Shown here in pieces: positions 8,931-17,516 of a stretch of 64,000 bases of DNA. Position numbers and translations under genes: made by a program. The stretch is from NCBI GenBank assembly GCA_038749105.1, contig JBCDIM010000003.1:52244-116243 (forward strand), written 5' to 3'. This stretch comes from JBCCOW01 sp038749105 (lineage in GTDB: Bacteria > Planctomycetota > Phycisphaerae > Phycisphaerales > Phycisphaeraceae). How positions within the stretch are numbered: the stretch's first letter is position 1; each line of letters begins with the position of its first letter. The notes under the pieces were generated by a model, which worked only from the letters and a program-made list of their open reading frames with translations, was not told the origin of the DNA and did no database searches.

Positions 8931-9620
8931 ATGAAAGCCAAGTCCATCCTCTTCTCGTTGCCCGCCTGCCTCGTGTTCGCCGGAGCGGTTTCGGCCACCG
9001 CTAGCGCCTCAAATCTCATCGCCGACTTCGATGGCAATGGTGTCCTGCCCGTGACCGGCGGAACGACCGTGCCCGGCTTCACCGGCACGAACGTAGCCGA
9101 GTTGACGTTCACCACGGCGACCGGTTTCGACCTGGTGGCCGCGACCAATTACAACTTCGGCGACTTTACGCCTGCCGAGCGGGACGCCGTGTTTACCTCC
9201 ATCGGCGCGGCCGGGGCCACGGCCGCCGCGGGCGCTACCGATCAAGCCTTCTTCGTGGATTTCAGCTTCGACCAGACGGCCTCGGATCCGGCTGCGGGTA
9301 ACTTGATCTCGATCGCGTTCTTCTCCAACCCGACCGGGTTCTTCCAGCTTTCGCAGAGCGTCGACATCAGTGGCGAGACCGGCGGCACCGCGGTCTTCAC
9401 GCTCAACCAAACCGACGGTGACATGATCGGCGAGGCAGTCTCCAGCGGCTTTTTTAATCTCGAGATTTTCTCCAACCGCTTCGTCGGTGGTGACGCCGGC
9501 ACGCTCCAGGTCGATAACTTCAGAGTCGGCGTCATCCCCGAGCCCGGAACCATGGCGCTCTTTGGTCTGGGTGCCGCGATGATCATGGGCGGCCGTCGCC
9601 GCCGTGCCGTCAAGGCCTGA
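8931..9620 (+). CDS. PEP-CTERM sorting domain protein
   Basis: A 229-residue secreted protein with an N-terminal signal peptide (ILFSLPACLVFAGAVSATAS). Its C-terminal tripartite sorting signal is IPEPGT, then the hydrophobic stretch MALFGLGAAMIMG, then GRRRRAVKA. PEP-CTERM proteins are processed by an exosortase (EpsH type) and attached to the surface or exopolysaccharide; no exosortase gene lies in this window. The middle part is of the generic jelly-roll-like kind and gives no clue to a ligand. A strong AGGAG precedes the ATG by 7 bases. It is the last gene of the first LacI module and is followed by a hairpin terminator. Confidence 0.88.
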   Translation: MKAKSILFSLPACLVFAGAVSATASASNLIADFDGNGVLPVTGGTTVPGFTGTNVAELTFTTATGFDLVAATNYNFGDFTPAERDAVFTSIGAAGATAAAGATDQAFFVDFSFDQTASDPAAGNLISIAFFSNPTGFFQLSQSVDISGETGGTAVFTLNQTDGDMIGEAVSSGFFNLEIFSNRFVGGDAGTLQVDNFRVGVIPEPGTMALFGLGAAMIMGGRRRRAVKA

Positions 9621-9638
9621 CCCCAACTTAGCCCCGCC

Positions 9639-9667
9639 CCGGGCGACCAACGTCGCCCGGTGGCTTT
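9639..9667 (+). terminator. Rho-independent-type hairpin after the PEP-CTERM gene
   Basis: CCGGGCGAC (9639-9647), a CAAC loop and GTCGCCCGG (9652-9660) form a perfect 9-bp stem, followed by TGGCTTT. The T-run is short, so termination strength is uncertain, but the position 19 bases after the stop codon fits the end of the module. Confidence 0.65.
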
Positions 9668-9736
9668 CACGACCCCCATCACACCCATCCGACCGCGCGT
9701 CTTACCCGCGGGCCACACGCCCAACCACCAGGCGTT

Positions 9737-9748
9737 AAAAGATCTTTT
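9737..9748. promoter_or_regulatory. Palindrome upstream of nucleoside hydrolase
   Basis: AAAAGATCTTTT is a perfect 12-bp palindrome 33 bases before the nucleoside hydrolase ATG, followed by TTTAATAC, which could be part of a promoter. It may be a regulator site, but nothing identifies the regulator. Confidence 0.3.
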
Positions 9749-9781
9749 GCTTTAATACCGCGACGCCCGATCGATACCCGA

Positions 9782-10819
9782 ATGAGTGACAACCACCCTC
9801 ACATTATCCTCGACACCGATCTCGGCGGTGACATCGACGACGTCGGAGCGCTCGCCCTGCTGCACGCCCTCGCCGACCAGGGCCGGTGCGAGATCCTCGG
9901 CTTCATCAGCGACACAGCGCAGCCCGACGCCATCAGCGCCATCCATGCCATCAACCGCTGGTTCGGCCGCGGCCACCTCCCCGTCGGTCGGCCCCGGGCC
10001 CTCAAGCCCCTGGACACCTACGCCTCCGCCGTGGTCCGCGCCACCTCCGATGCGTTGCCCGAGGGGCACGACGCACCCCCCGCGGTCGGTGTGTACCGCG
10101 AGCTGCTCGCCCACGCCCCCGACCGCTCGGTCACCATCGCTACCATCGGCGTGCTCTTCCTGGTTAACGAACTGATCGACAGCGGCCCCGACCACTGCTC
10201 CCCCCTGACTGGCCGCGAGCTCATCGACGCCAAGGTCGACCGCTTCTTCATGATGGGCGGCAACTACCCCGGCGACCCCACGCTCCCCGAGACCAACTTC
10301 CGCGCCTGGAAAACGCCCGGCGTGAGCCGACGCTGCGTCGAACGCATCACCGAGATCGGCCGACCCATCACCTTCATCGGCAGCGAGCTCGGCGACCGTC
10401 TGCACGGCTACGGCACCGGCGCCCGCCTCAACGACCTCCCCGAAGACCACCCCGTCCGCGTGGCCTACCTCGACTTCTTCACCCGCGTCCCCCACTGGGT
10501 CCCCGACGAAAGCAAGCCCTGGGACACCATCCGGCCCTGGTCGATCTGGGACCAGATCACCCTCCACCACGCCGTCTGCCGTGACACCGATCTCTTGGAA
10601 GAAGTGGCCGGCCTGAACACCCTCGACGACGTTGGAATCAACCACTTCAAGTCCGACCCCAACGGCCCGCACGCCTACCTCAAGCCATGCATCTCCCCCG
10701 CCGAACTTGCCCACAACATCATCGAACCGCTCATGCTCACCCGGCCTCAACCAGTCCCCTTTACCGTGCCCCACACTCGGCTCATGCCGACCGGTCGGGG
10801 CGAGAAATCCTCCGCGTGA
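9782..10819 (+). CDS. Inosine-uridine-type nucleoside hydrolase family protein
   Basis: The 345-residue protein carries the calcium-binding N-terminal signature DTDLGGDIDD (residues 11-20) of nucleoside N-ribohydrolases, with MMGGNYPGD in mid-protein as another family hallmark. Family members split ribonucleosides or related N-glycosides into base and ribose. In planctomycetes many remote members occur next to glycan genes and their substrates are unknown. No signal peptide is visible. It stands alone after the PEP-CTERM terminator with its own upstream palindrome, and 200 bases separate it from the fucose genes. Its link to glycan use is open. Confidence 0.85.
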   Translation: MSDNHPHIILDTDLGGDIDDVGALALLHALADQGRCEILGFISDTAQPDAISAIHAINRWFGRGHLPVGRPRALKPLDTYASAVVRATSDALPEGHDAPPAVGVYRELLAHAPDRSVTIATIGVLFLVNELIDSGPDHCSPLTGRELIDAKVDRFFMMGGNYPGDPTLPETNFRAWKTPGVSRRCVERITEIGRPITFIGSELGDRLHGYGTGARLNDLPEDHPVRVAYLDFFTRVPHWVPDESKPWDTIRPWSIWDQITLHHAVCRDTDLLEEVAGLNTLDDVGINHFKSDPNGPHAYLKPCISPAELAHNIIEPLMLTRPQPVPFTVPHTRLMPTGRGEKSSA

Positions 10820-11019
10820 AACCAATCTCGGTGTACGCCAAAATGGCGATAGCCGATACATCCCGCCGAGCACACTCCGCACCAGTGTGTTCAGATGCAG
10901 CTTCACCAGCCTGCCTCAAGAGCTCGGCAGACAGAGACTGATCGACCTATCCCAGAGATCACTGCGGCACATAGACAAACTGCCCTGCCCCCCCAGACAG
11001 CGGCTTTGCCCATATCCAG

Positions 11020-12288
11020 TTAGGACGTATCCACGGGCGATACGCCGGCTGTCGTTTGGATGCCAACCAAATCAAAACTGCAACCCGGCACGCGCGGGGT
11101 TTGATAATGACCATCGACCACGCCCGCGGGATCCCGGAAGACACTCGCCAGGTGCGGAATCACTTCAAGGAATGCAAGCGGCAGATCAAGGGCGATGTGA
11201 TTGAATAGAACCAGGTGCTGATGAAGCTGCCCCATATCACCAACATGGGGAATCACAGATAGGCCAAACTTCCTGGCGAGCATGCTAACGGTGATGAACT
11301 CGCTAATGCCTGCGACACGCATGGCATCTGCCTGGATGATCTGAGCGCCACCCGCCTGCATCATGTTTTTGAAAAGGACCCGGTTGGGGATGTGCTCTCC
11401 CGCCGCGATAAGGGTCGGCGCGATCGCCTCGGCTAGGCGCTGATGCCCCAACACATCATCCGGATGGATCGGCTCTTCGATCCAGTAGACCCCTAGCCCG
11501 CTCAACGCTTTGCATGCCTCCGCCGCTTGAGGCCAGGCCCACTGCTGATTCGCATCGACCATCAGCGTGATGTCATCTCCCCCGATCTCGCGGATCAGGT
11601 CAACCCGTTCGAGGTCACGACTCAAGTCCTTGGACCCTACCTTGAGCTTCATCGCGGTAAACCCATCGTCGATCGCCCGCCGCACGTTATTGGCGATCTT
11701 CTTATTGTCGTAGTTGAACCAGCCTACGGATGTGTCGTACGCGGGGTACCCGTGATCCAGCACCGATTCACGCCCGCTACGAGTCGACTGAACAGACTTG
11801 AGCAGCTGCAATGCCGTTTGGGCATCAATCTCGTCCTCGACATAAGTCAGATCAAGCAACGCCACGACTTCTTCCGGAGAAAGGTCAAGCAGGAGCTTCC
11901 AAAGAGGCAAACCACGCGATTTGGCCCACAAGTCAAAACAGGCATTGGTGATCGAGGCCAGCGCCAAGTGAACGGCTCCTTTGTGCGGGCCTAACCAGCG
12001 ATACTGCGGGTGATCAGCCAACGCACGCGATATCTCGCCCCAAACGCTCATCAGCTCTTCGATCTCGCGACCGATCAGAGGCTGAGCGAGCGCCTGGGCC
12101 AGCATGCAAACCAGCTCATTGCCCGAGCCGAGCGTGAAGGCGCCGCCAGAACCGGTGTGACGGGCATCACTGACAAGGTGCGTCATGGCGTAGGAGTAGA
12201 CAGGGTTGCCGTGAACCGCATCAACGCCAGCACCATGATCCATCGGGAATCGCGCATCTTGTGTTGTGATGGCTGTGATAGTCGCCAT
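11020..12288 (-). CDS. L-fuconate dehydratase (enolase superfamily)
   Basis: The 422-residue protein is a mandelate-racemase/enolase-superfamily sugar-acid dehydratase. It shows AMKLKVGSK with the KxK pair, metal ligands in LMVDANQQW, WIEEPIHPDD and IAAGEHIPN, and the general-base His in VIPHVGDMGQ. Its full length and the N-terminal TQDARFPMDHGAGVDAVH stretch match L-fuconate dehydratases, which convert L-fuconate to 2-keto-3-deoxy-L-fuconate. Context supports this: mutarotase, dehydrogenases, lactonase and diketo-acid hydrolase are all nearby. ATG 12288 was chosen over an upstream in-frame start because the family N-terminus begins here; GAGG lies 11 bases before. It is downstream of, and probably cotranscribed with, the SDR at 12315. 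The symbol fucD is often used for this function. Confidence 0.88.
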   Translation of the reverse strand: MATITAITTQDARFPMDHGAGVDAVHGNPVYSYAMTHLVSDARHTGSGGAFTLGSGNELVCMLAQALAQPLIGREIEELMSVWGEISRALADHPQYRWLGPHKGAVHLALASITNACFDLWAKSRGLPLWKLLLDLSPEEVVALLDLTYVEDEIDAQTALQLLKSVQSTRSGRESVLDHGYPAYDTSVGWFNYDNKKIANNVRRAIDDGFTAMKLKVGSKDLSRDLERVDLIREIGGDDITLMVDANQQWAWPQAAEACKALSGLGVYWIEEPIHPDDVLGHQRLAEAIAPTLIAAGEHIPNRVLFKNMMQAGGAQIIQADAMRVAGISEFITVSMLARKFGLSVIPHVGDMGQLHQHLVLFNHIALDLPLAFLEVIPHLASVFRDPAGVVDGHYQTPRVPGCSFDLVGIQTTAGVSPVDTS

Positions 12289-12314
12289 ATCGTTTTCAGC
12301 CTCAATTGAAATGG

Positions 12315-13079
12315 TTAAAGCTTGTATCCGCACTCGCTGCCGCCCGAAACGGGAACGATGGCTCCTGTCATAAAACGGGCATCGTCGCTGCACAGGAAGG
12401 CGGCGGCCGTGGCGATAGGCTCGGCGTCAGGGCAGTAACCCAGGGCATGGATCCTGTCCAGGTACCGCTCGATCTCGCCCTTGTCCGGCTGTTCTTCGCA
12501 CCAGGTCCGCAGCGCATCGGTCCATACCCCCGTGGGGCATAGCGCGTTGACCCGCACACGGTCAGGCCCCCAGTCTGCGGCAGCACACTTGGTCAACGCA
12601 TTGATCCCGCCCTTGGTTGCACCGTAGGCTGCGTGTAACGTCTGCCCTGTAACCCCAGCCATGCTAGAGATATTCAGCACACAACCTTGCGTCGTCTTGA
12701 GGTGGGGATAGGCATACTTCATCCCCATGAAATAGCCCTTGAGATTGGTCGACGCTAGCTTGTCAAAGTCTTCTTCTTCGGTGTCCTGCACCGGCAGAGA
12801 CGGGCTCGCCAATGCGGCGTTATTCACGAGGATGTCGAGCCCCCCCAGTGCCGACACCGCGTTATCGATCATCGCGCAGATCATCTCAGACCGGCTTGTA
12901 TCCACCACACACCAGTCGGCACCAATCTCCTCGGCAGTCTGCCGTGTAAGGCTCTCACGCCGACTAGCGATCATGACCTTCGCGCCACGCCGAATCAGCT
13001 CCTCGGCGATCGCCCGACCAATACCGGTGGATCCGCCGGTCACAACCGCCCTTTTGTTATCCAGAACATCTGTAGTCAT
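12315..13079 (-). CDS. Short-chain dehydrogenase, probably L-fucose dehydrogenase
   Basis: A 254-residue classical SDR: TGGSTGIG cofactor loop (residues 14-21), LVNNAAL, catalytic Tyr152 and Lys156 in AAYGATKG, and the C-terminal VPVSGGSECGYKL. In the non-phosphorylating L-fucose route two SDRs are needed, one for L-fucose to the lactone and one for 2-keto-3-deoxy-L-fuconate. The gene at 14302 fits the second better, because it has a paralogue next to the second diketo-acid hydrolase. This one is therefore assigned to the first step by elimination, with moderate confidence. AAAGG precedes the ATG by 7 bases. The fuconate dehydratase gene starts 26 bases after it. Confidence 0.75.
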   Translation of the reverse strand: MTTDVLDNKRAVVTGGSTGIGRAIAEELIRRGAKVMIASRRESLTRQTAEEIGADWCVVDTSRSEMICAMIDNAVSALGGLDILVNNAALASPSLPVQDTEEEDFDKLASTNLKGYFMGMKYAYPHLKTTQGCVLNISSMAGVTGQTLHAAYGATKGGINALTKCAAADWGPDRVRVNALCPTGVWTDALRTWCEEQPDKGEIERYLDRIHALGYCPDAEPIATAAAFLCSDDARFMTGAIVPVSGGSECGYKL

Positions 13080-13437
13080 GGTTGAACCTTTCTGGTTTCA
13101 CGTTTCGCAGGAGGCGATTGGGCTCACGAAATTTGGCCCGATGTGCCTGATGCCGGGGGGGCATCCGCATTTAGGAAGAGGAAGCCGTGCCGCGAGTCGA
13201 CTCGTAAGTGAGGTGGCTTGAAACCGATCGGCAAGATTCTCGGCCCCAAGCTGTAACACAACCCCACCCAAGCGATGGCCTGCATGACACTGGACCGTCC
13301 GCTTTAGGCAGACAGGGGCTAAGTCGCGTAACCCGTCATCGGCAGCAATCTGAACACCAGCGTTCGTGGGGGCTTAAGCGTGTACCGCCCCGTCTGACTC
13401 CATGGTCATCCAAAATTCGCGGCCTTCAGTATATTCA
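13080..13437. other. Intergenic region, divergent SDR/IclR
   Basis: No gene is visible. The stretch separates the leftward SDR-fuconate dehydratase pair from the rightward IclR-led operon and must contain the leftward promoter, but no convincing -35/-10 pair was found for that direction. Confidence 0.5.
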
Positions 13438-13470
13438 TTGACGCATAAAGAATTCTCTAGTAAATTTTAC
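13438..13470 (+). promoter_or_regulatory. Promoter of the IclR-fucose operon with operator over the -10
   Basis: TTGACG (13438-13443), a 17-base spacer and TAAATT (13461-13466) form a good vegetative-type promoter. The -10 lies inside the perfect odd palindrome GTAAATTTTAC (13460-13470). The 10-mer TAAATTTTAC recurs in front of the second IclR gene (39047-39056). Transcription would begin near 13473, almost at the start codon. Repression by the adjacent IclR protein is the simplest reading. Confidence 0.6.
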
Positions 13471-13482
13471 GCCGTGTCAAGC

Positions 13483-14298
13483 ATGACCACCAACACCCCG
13501 CGTTCTGGGAATCGTGAAACCGCCACCTACAGCGCTCCCGCACTCGAGAAGGGCCTGGACATCCTTGAGTTGTTCGCCGATCAGGGTGACCACGGCCTAA
13601 CTCAGACTCAGATAGCCGACCAACTCGGACGCTCTCAGGGCGAGCTCTATCGGATGCTGGCGTGCCTGGTTCAGCGCGGGTACGTCAGCCGGGGCCCCGA
13701 TGACGACAACTACCGGCTGACCGCAAAGCTGTTTGAGCTCGCGCATCGTCATCCGCCAACGCGTCGACTGACCGATGCCGCATTACCAGCGATGCGGGCG
13801 TTTGCGCAGCGCGCAGAACAGTCTTGCCACCTGGCCGTTCGCCGCGAGCAGATGGGCATCGTCGTTGCACACGTTGACAGCTCCAGCTTCGTAGGAGTGT
13901 CCGTTCGCCCAGGCGCGATGTTGCCACTGGATCAAAGTGTTTCTGGCCGCGTCTTAATGGCCTTCGAGCTGCACGATCTCCGCGAATCCTGGCTGGTAGA
14001 GATGAAGCGACAGCTGAAACCCAAGGCTTACGCTGCGCTCGCCGAGCAGATCGAGAACATCCGGATTAAGGGCTTCGACCGAAGCCCAAGCACGCGGGCG
14101 GACGGGATTCTGGACTTGTCTGTTCCGGTACTCAATCACGACGGGTACGCCGTCGCGGCACTCTCTGTGCCTTGCCTGCTGCCCAAGCACAAGCATGTCG
14201 ATACCGAGCGTGTTCTCAAGCTCCAGCAGGAAGCAGCGGTCACCATCCAAATGGCGATAGGTGCAGGGCAATCCGGCTTAGATACCCCGGAGCCATAA
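13483..14298 (+). CDS. IclR family regulator of the fucose cluster
   Basis: A 271-residue IclR protein. The N-terminal winged helix begins APALEKGLDILELFADQ and contains TQTQIADQLGRSQGELYRML. The GAF-like effector domain includes SCHLAVRREQMGIVVAHVDS and ADGILDLSVPVLNHDGYAVAAL. An in-frame start at 13402 lies upstream of the predicted promoter and is unlikely. ATG 13483 or GTG 13474 sits within 10 bases of the predicted transcription start, so the message may be nearly leaderless. The gene leads the SDR-hydrolase-lactonase operon (4 bases to the next ATG) and likely represses it and the divergent pair, with a pathway intermediate as effector. Confidence 0.88.
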   Translation: MTTNTPRSGNRETATYSAPALEKGLDILELFADQGDHGLTQTQIADQLGRSQGELYRMLACLVQRGYVSRGPDDDNYRLTAKLFELAHRHPPTRRLTDAALPAMRAFAQRAEQSCHLAVRREQMGIVVAHVDSSSFVGVSVRPGAMLPLDQSVSGRVLMAFELHDLRESWLVEMKRQLKPKAYAALAEQIENIRIKGFDRSPSTRADGILDLSVPVLNHDGYAVAALSVPCLLPKHKHVDTERVLKLQQEAAVTIQMAIGAGQSGLDTPEP

Positions 14299-14301
14299 CC
14301 C

Positions 14302-15072
14302 ATGGACTACACAGGCAAGACCGTTGTCGTCACCGGGGCGGGTTCAGGCATTGGGCGAGCTATTAGCATACGTTTTGCGGAACTCGGCGCATTCACCGCG
14401 GTGCTCGATGTTGCGTTGGATTCAGCGGAGCAAACCGTAGAGATGATTGAAAATGCCGGCGGGCATGCCCGTGCGTGGGTATGCGATGTATCAGATCAAG
14501 AAAGCGTACGAGACACATTTGATTCGATCTGGAAAGAGCAATCCACACTGGATGTCTTGGTGAACAACGCCGGCATCGTGTCGGTGGGATCGTTAGCCCA
14601 GACCGACGCCGACGAGATGGACCGGGTCTACAGGGTCAACGTCAAAGGCGTTTACCACTGCCTATACGAGGCCGTACCACTCATAGTCCAATCAAACGGC
14701 GGGTCGATCTTGAATCTTGCATCAATCGCTTCGCTCATCGGAATTAAGGATCGCTTTGCGTACTCAATGAGCAAGGGTGCGGTCCTGACCATGACTTATT
14801 CCGTTGCAATGGACTATATCGACCAGGGTATCCGCTGTAACTGTATCTGCCCCGCACGCATCCATACGCCATTTGTGGATCAGTATCTTGAAAAGCACTA
14901 CGCAGGTCAGGAAGCCGAAGCCTTCGATCAACTCAGCCGTTACCAACCGATCGGACGCATGGGCACGCCCGAAGAAGTGGCATCACTCGCCGTCTTTCTG
15001 TGCAGTGACGAGGCCGGGTTCATTACTGGCGCCGCCTACCCGATCGACGGAGGCGTCGTAACGCTCGTGTAG
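14302..15072 (+). CDS. Short-chain dehydrogenase, probably 2-keto-3-deoxy-L-fuconate dehydrogenase
   Basis: A 256-residue SDR with TGAGSGIG at residues 11-18, NNAG at 88-91, catalytic Ser141, Tyr154 and Lys158 in FAYSMSKG, and the C-terminal YPIDGGVVTLV. It lies between the IclR gene and the diketo-acid hydrolase. Its closest relative in the window is the SDR at 33536 (shared SLIG.(K/R)DRFAYSM(S/T)KGAVLTM and HTPFVDQ), which is also next to a hydrolase paralogue. That pairing fits oxidation of 2-keto-3-deoxy-L-fuconate to the 2,4-diketo acid. GGAG precedes the ATG by 9 bases. Confidence 0.8.
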   Translation: MDYTGKTVVVTGAGSGIGRAISIRFAELGAFTAVLDVALDSAEQTVEMIENAGGHARAWVCDVSDQESVRDTFDSIWKEQSTLDVLVNNAGIVSVGSLAQTDADEMDRVYRVNVKGVYHCLYEAVPLIVQSNGGSILNLASIASLIGIKDRFAYSMSKGAVLTMTYSVAMDYIDQGIRCNCICPARIHTPFVDQYLEKHYAGQEAEAFDQLSRYQPIGRMGTPEEVASLAVFLCSDEAGFITGAAYPIDGGVVTLV

Positions 15073-15128
15073 CGAGAGTCAGACGCCTGGCTACAGATCA
15101 CCCATAGTCGCTGCAGCAAGGATTCGCC

Positions 15129-16007
15129 ATGAAACTCATTCGCGTGGGAAACAAGGGGCAAGAACGCCCTGCGCTTTTGAGAGAAGACGGTTCTCGGATC
15201 GATGCCAGCGCGGTCACCCACGATTACACGCCAGAGTTCTTCGCGGACAACGGCATTGATCGTCTCCTTACATGGGCTGCCGCAAACGCAAAGTCCGCAC
15301 CAGAATTGGATACGGCTGCCCGTCTCGGCCCACCCATCTCTCGGCCAGGCAAGCTGATCTGCGTGGGATTGAACTACCACGCACATGCCAAAGAATCCGG
15401 CATGGACGCCCCGGCGGAGCCAGTCTTATTCTTCAAGGCGACGACCGCGGTCTGTGGACCCAACGATAACGTAGTTATCCCGCGTGGCAGCACGAAGACC
15501 GATTGGGAAGTCGAACTCGCCGTATTGATAAGCAAACGCGCCTCATACGTTGAGCAAGCCGACGCCATGGAATACGTCGGTGGTTACCTCCTTCACAACG
15601 ACTACTCAGAGCGTGCGTATCAACTCGAGCGTGAAGGACAATGGGTCAAGGGGAAAAGCTGCGACACCTTCGCGCCACTCGGGCCATTCATAGCGACCGC
15701 AGACGAGTTACCCGATCCGCACCGCCTCCGACTCTGGCTTGAACTCAACGGCAAGCGCCTGCAAGACAGCACCACATCAGATCTGATATTTGATATCCCA
15801 ACTTTAGTGTCTTACATCAGTCAATTCATGACGCTAGAAGCCGGTGACATCATTAGTACCGGTACTCCCGCAGGCGTGGGTTTGGGTCTCGACCCATCCA
15901 CCTATTTGAAGCCGGGCGATGTCGTTGAACTCGGTATCGACGGCTTAGGCACGTCAAGGCAAACCGCCCAAGAGTGGACACCCGAACGGTTAGCGCCTGA
16001 GGGATGA
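15129..16007 (+). CDS. Fumarylacetoacetate hydrolase family, probably 2,4-diketo-3-deoxy-L-fuconate hydrolase
   Basis: A 292-residue FAH-fold protein: GKLICVGLNYHAHAKESG, the metal-binding acidic motif DWEVELAVLI, HNDYSER, WVKGKSCDTFAPLGP and GDIISTGTPAGVGLG. In the non-phosphorylating fucose route this family cleaves 2,4-diketo-3-deoxy-L-fuconate to pyruvate and L-lactate, the final step. Together with the dehydratase, lactonase and SDRs it completes the pathway. AAGGA lies 7 bases before the ATG. A clear paralogue sits at 32660 in the second IclR cluster. Confidence 0.85.
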   Translation: MKLIRVGNKGQERPALLREDGSRIDASAVTHDYTPEFFADNGIDRLLTWAAANAKSAPELDTAARLGPPISRPGKLICVGLNYHAHAKESGMDAPAEPVLFFKATTAVCGPNDNVVIPRGSTKTDWEVELAVLISKRASYVEQADAMEYVGGYLLHNDYSERAYQLEREGQWVKGKSCDTFAPLGPFIATADELPDPHRLRLWLELNGKRLQDSTTSDLIFDIPTLVSYISQFMTLEAGDIISTGTPAGVGLGLDPSTYLKPGDVVELGIDGLGTSRQTAQEWTPERLAPEG

Positions 16008-16032
16008 GCATCAGCTTTATGGATCAAGACCG

Positions 16033-16974
16033 ATGAATGAAAACAGCCATCCGATTATTGATGCCCATGTCCATCTCTGGAACCGAATCCGCGGACAAGT
16101 CCGAGGCGAAGTCCCCGTTCGTGCTGTCAGCAATGGCCGAATCACGATTGGCGATAACGAGATATTGGGTATGCCCGCCACCATGCTTGACTGTCAAGCT
16201 CGAGCCGAACTCCTTATTGCCGAGATGGATGCTGCGGGAGTTAACACGGCGGTCGTTGTTCAGGAATATCTAGATGGTGAGCAGAATGACTATCTTCTGC
16301 ACGTAGCTTCACAATACCCCGACCGGTTCTTCGTCCACGGTCTTCCGGATTGGTTCAGTCCTGATCAGTTGACCAGTCAAATCAATTCGTTGCTAAATAG
16401 AGGATTCAAGGGAATCAAGCTGCCCGCACACCAACTTGAGGGTACGATCGAACTTGACGGCAAGCGTCTGCTGATTGCGTTTCAAGCCATTGCCGATGCC
16501 GATGCGATCCTTGCTGTTGATCTAAGTGAAGGCCAATCGCAAGTTCCGGCATTTCGGCGCATCATGGATAAACACCCATCTATGAGGGTGGCGATAGGTC
16601 ATTTTGGCATGCCATCACGCGGGGGATGGCCCGGCCAACTTGAGCTCTGCCACTACAAGAATGTTTACGTCGAGACCGGAGGCATCATCTGGCTCTATCG
16701 CGATCATGGGATCGCATTTTACCCTGCAGTCGAGGCAATTACGAATGCGATCGACCTGATCGGATGCGACAAGATCATGTGGGGGTCTGATTGGCCGCGG
16801 ACTATGGTTGATTTTACCTACACTCAGGCGATTGACTTTCTAGTAAATACGGATCGAATATCAGAAACCAGCAAAAACAAAATCCTGGGCTTGAATGCAC
16901 TCCGGCTGTACGGTGAGATTCAAAAGCCCCGGTCGTCACGTCTTAATCGAATTCCTCGAATCACGGATGGATAA
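16033..16974 (+). CDS. Amidohydrolase family protein, probably L-fuconolactonase
   Basis: A 313-residue amidohydrolase-2 family protein with IIDAHVHLW at the N-terminus (metal-binding HxH), FKGIKLPAHQ, VAIGHFGMPS and the C-terminal GSDWPR. Members near fucose or rhamnose genes hydrolyse sugar-acid lactones such as L-fucono-1,5-lactone. It follows the hydrolase gene by 25 bases on the same strand. Base composition here is distinctly lower in GC than in the flanking modules, and codons end in A/T more often, suggesting recent transfer. The last 15 residues are basic and poorly conserved in character. Confidence 0.82.
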   Translation: MNENSHPIIDAHVHLWNRIRGQVRGEVPVRAVSNGRITIGDNEILGMPATMLDCQARAELLIAEMDAAGVNTAVVVQEYLDGEQNDYLLHVASQYPDRFFVHGLPDWFSPDQLTSQINSLLNRGFKGIKLPAHQLEGTIELDGKRLLIAFQAIADADAILAVDLSEGQSQVPAFRRIMDKHPSMRVAIGHFGMPSRGGWPGQLELCHYKNVYVETGGIIWLYRDHGIAFYPAVEAITNAIDLIGCDKIMWGSDWPRTMVDFTYTQAIDFLVNTDRISETSKNKILGLNALRLYGEIQKPRSSRLNRIPRITDG

Positions 16975-17177
16975 ACAGATATTGATCAAATTGTATCACC
17001 GCCTCTCAGAACGTTTGTCTGTTCTTGCTAACTAAGAATCATGATACAGATAACGCAAATAATGTGAATAGATATACGGATGATACGTATAGTTAGCCGC
17101 GCATCGAACGCTAAGAAAAACGATCAATAAGCCCGATCAAACTATATATTTTATCTGTTCTTAAAAAAAGGTTATCT
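16975..17177. other. AT-rich leader before the mutarotase gene
   Basis: About 200 bases of markedly AT-rich sequence. It includes an interrupted inverted repeat TGATCAAATTGTATCA (16983-16998) and the palindrome ATACGTAT near 17090. A promoter for the mutarotase may lie here, but no unique -35/-10 pair can be chosen. The composition is unlike the rest of the window. Confidence 0.4.
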
Positions 17178-17516
17178 ATGAAAAGATACGGAAGCGTGAT
17201 TGGACTGTATAAGCATAGGATAAAGGAATATGTTGAACTGCATGCGAACGTGTGGCCGTCGGTCGCAAACATGATCCATGAGTGCAATATACGTAATTAC
17301 TCCATTTATCTAAGGAAGCTGCCGGATGGCAACGTTTACCTCTTCAGCTACTTTGAATATATCGGTTCTGATATCGAAGACGATCTCGAGAAGATGCGAT
17401 GTGATCCCGAAACACAGAGATGGTGGAGTTTATGCAAACCACTGCAAAGTAAGCTGCCCGGAGTAACCGATGAGGCCTGGTGGGCCGGTATGGAAGAGGT
17501 ATTTCACCAGGATTGA
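17178..17516 (+). CDS. L-rhamnose/L-fucose mutarotase-type protein
   Basis: A 112-residue protein of the dimeric ferredoxin-like RhaM/FucM-type mutarotase family: YKHRIKEYVELHANVWPSV near the N-terminus (with the conserved His and Trp), NYSIYLRK, LFSYFEY and the C-terminal LPGVTDEAWWAGMEEVFHQD. The family speeds interconversion of alpha and beta anomers of 6-deoxy sugars. In this cluster it would supply the anomer used by L-fucose dehydrogenase. AAAGG lies 6 bases before the ATG. The TGA stop at 17514-17516 directly abuts the terminal repeat of the IS remnant, yet the C-terminus looks complete. Confidence 0.88.
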   Translation: MKRYGSVIGLYKHRIKEYVELHANVWPSVANMIHECNIRNYSIYLRKLPDGNVYLFSYFEYIGSDIEDDLEKMRCDPETQRWWSLCKPLQSKLPGVTDEAWWAGMEEVFHQD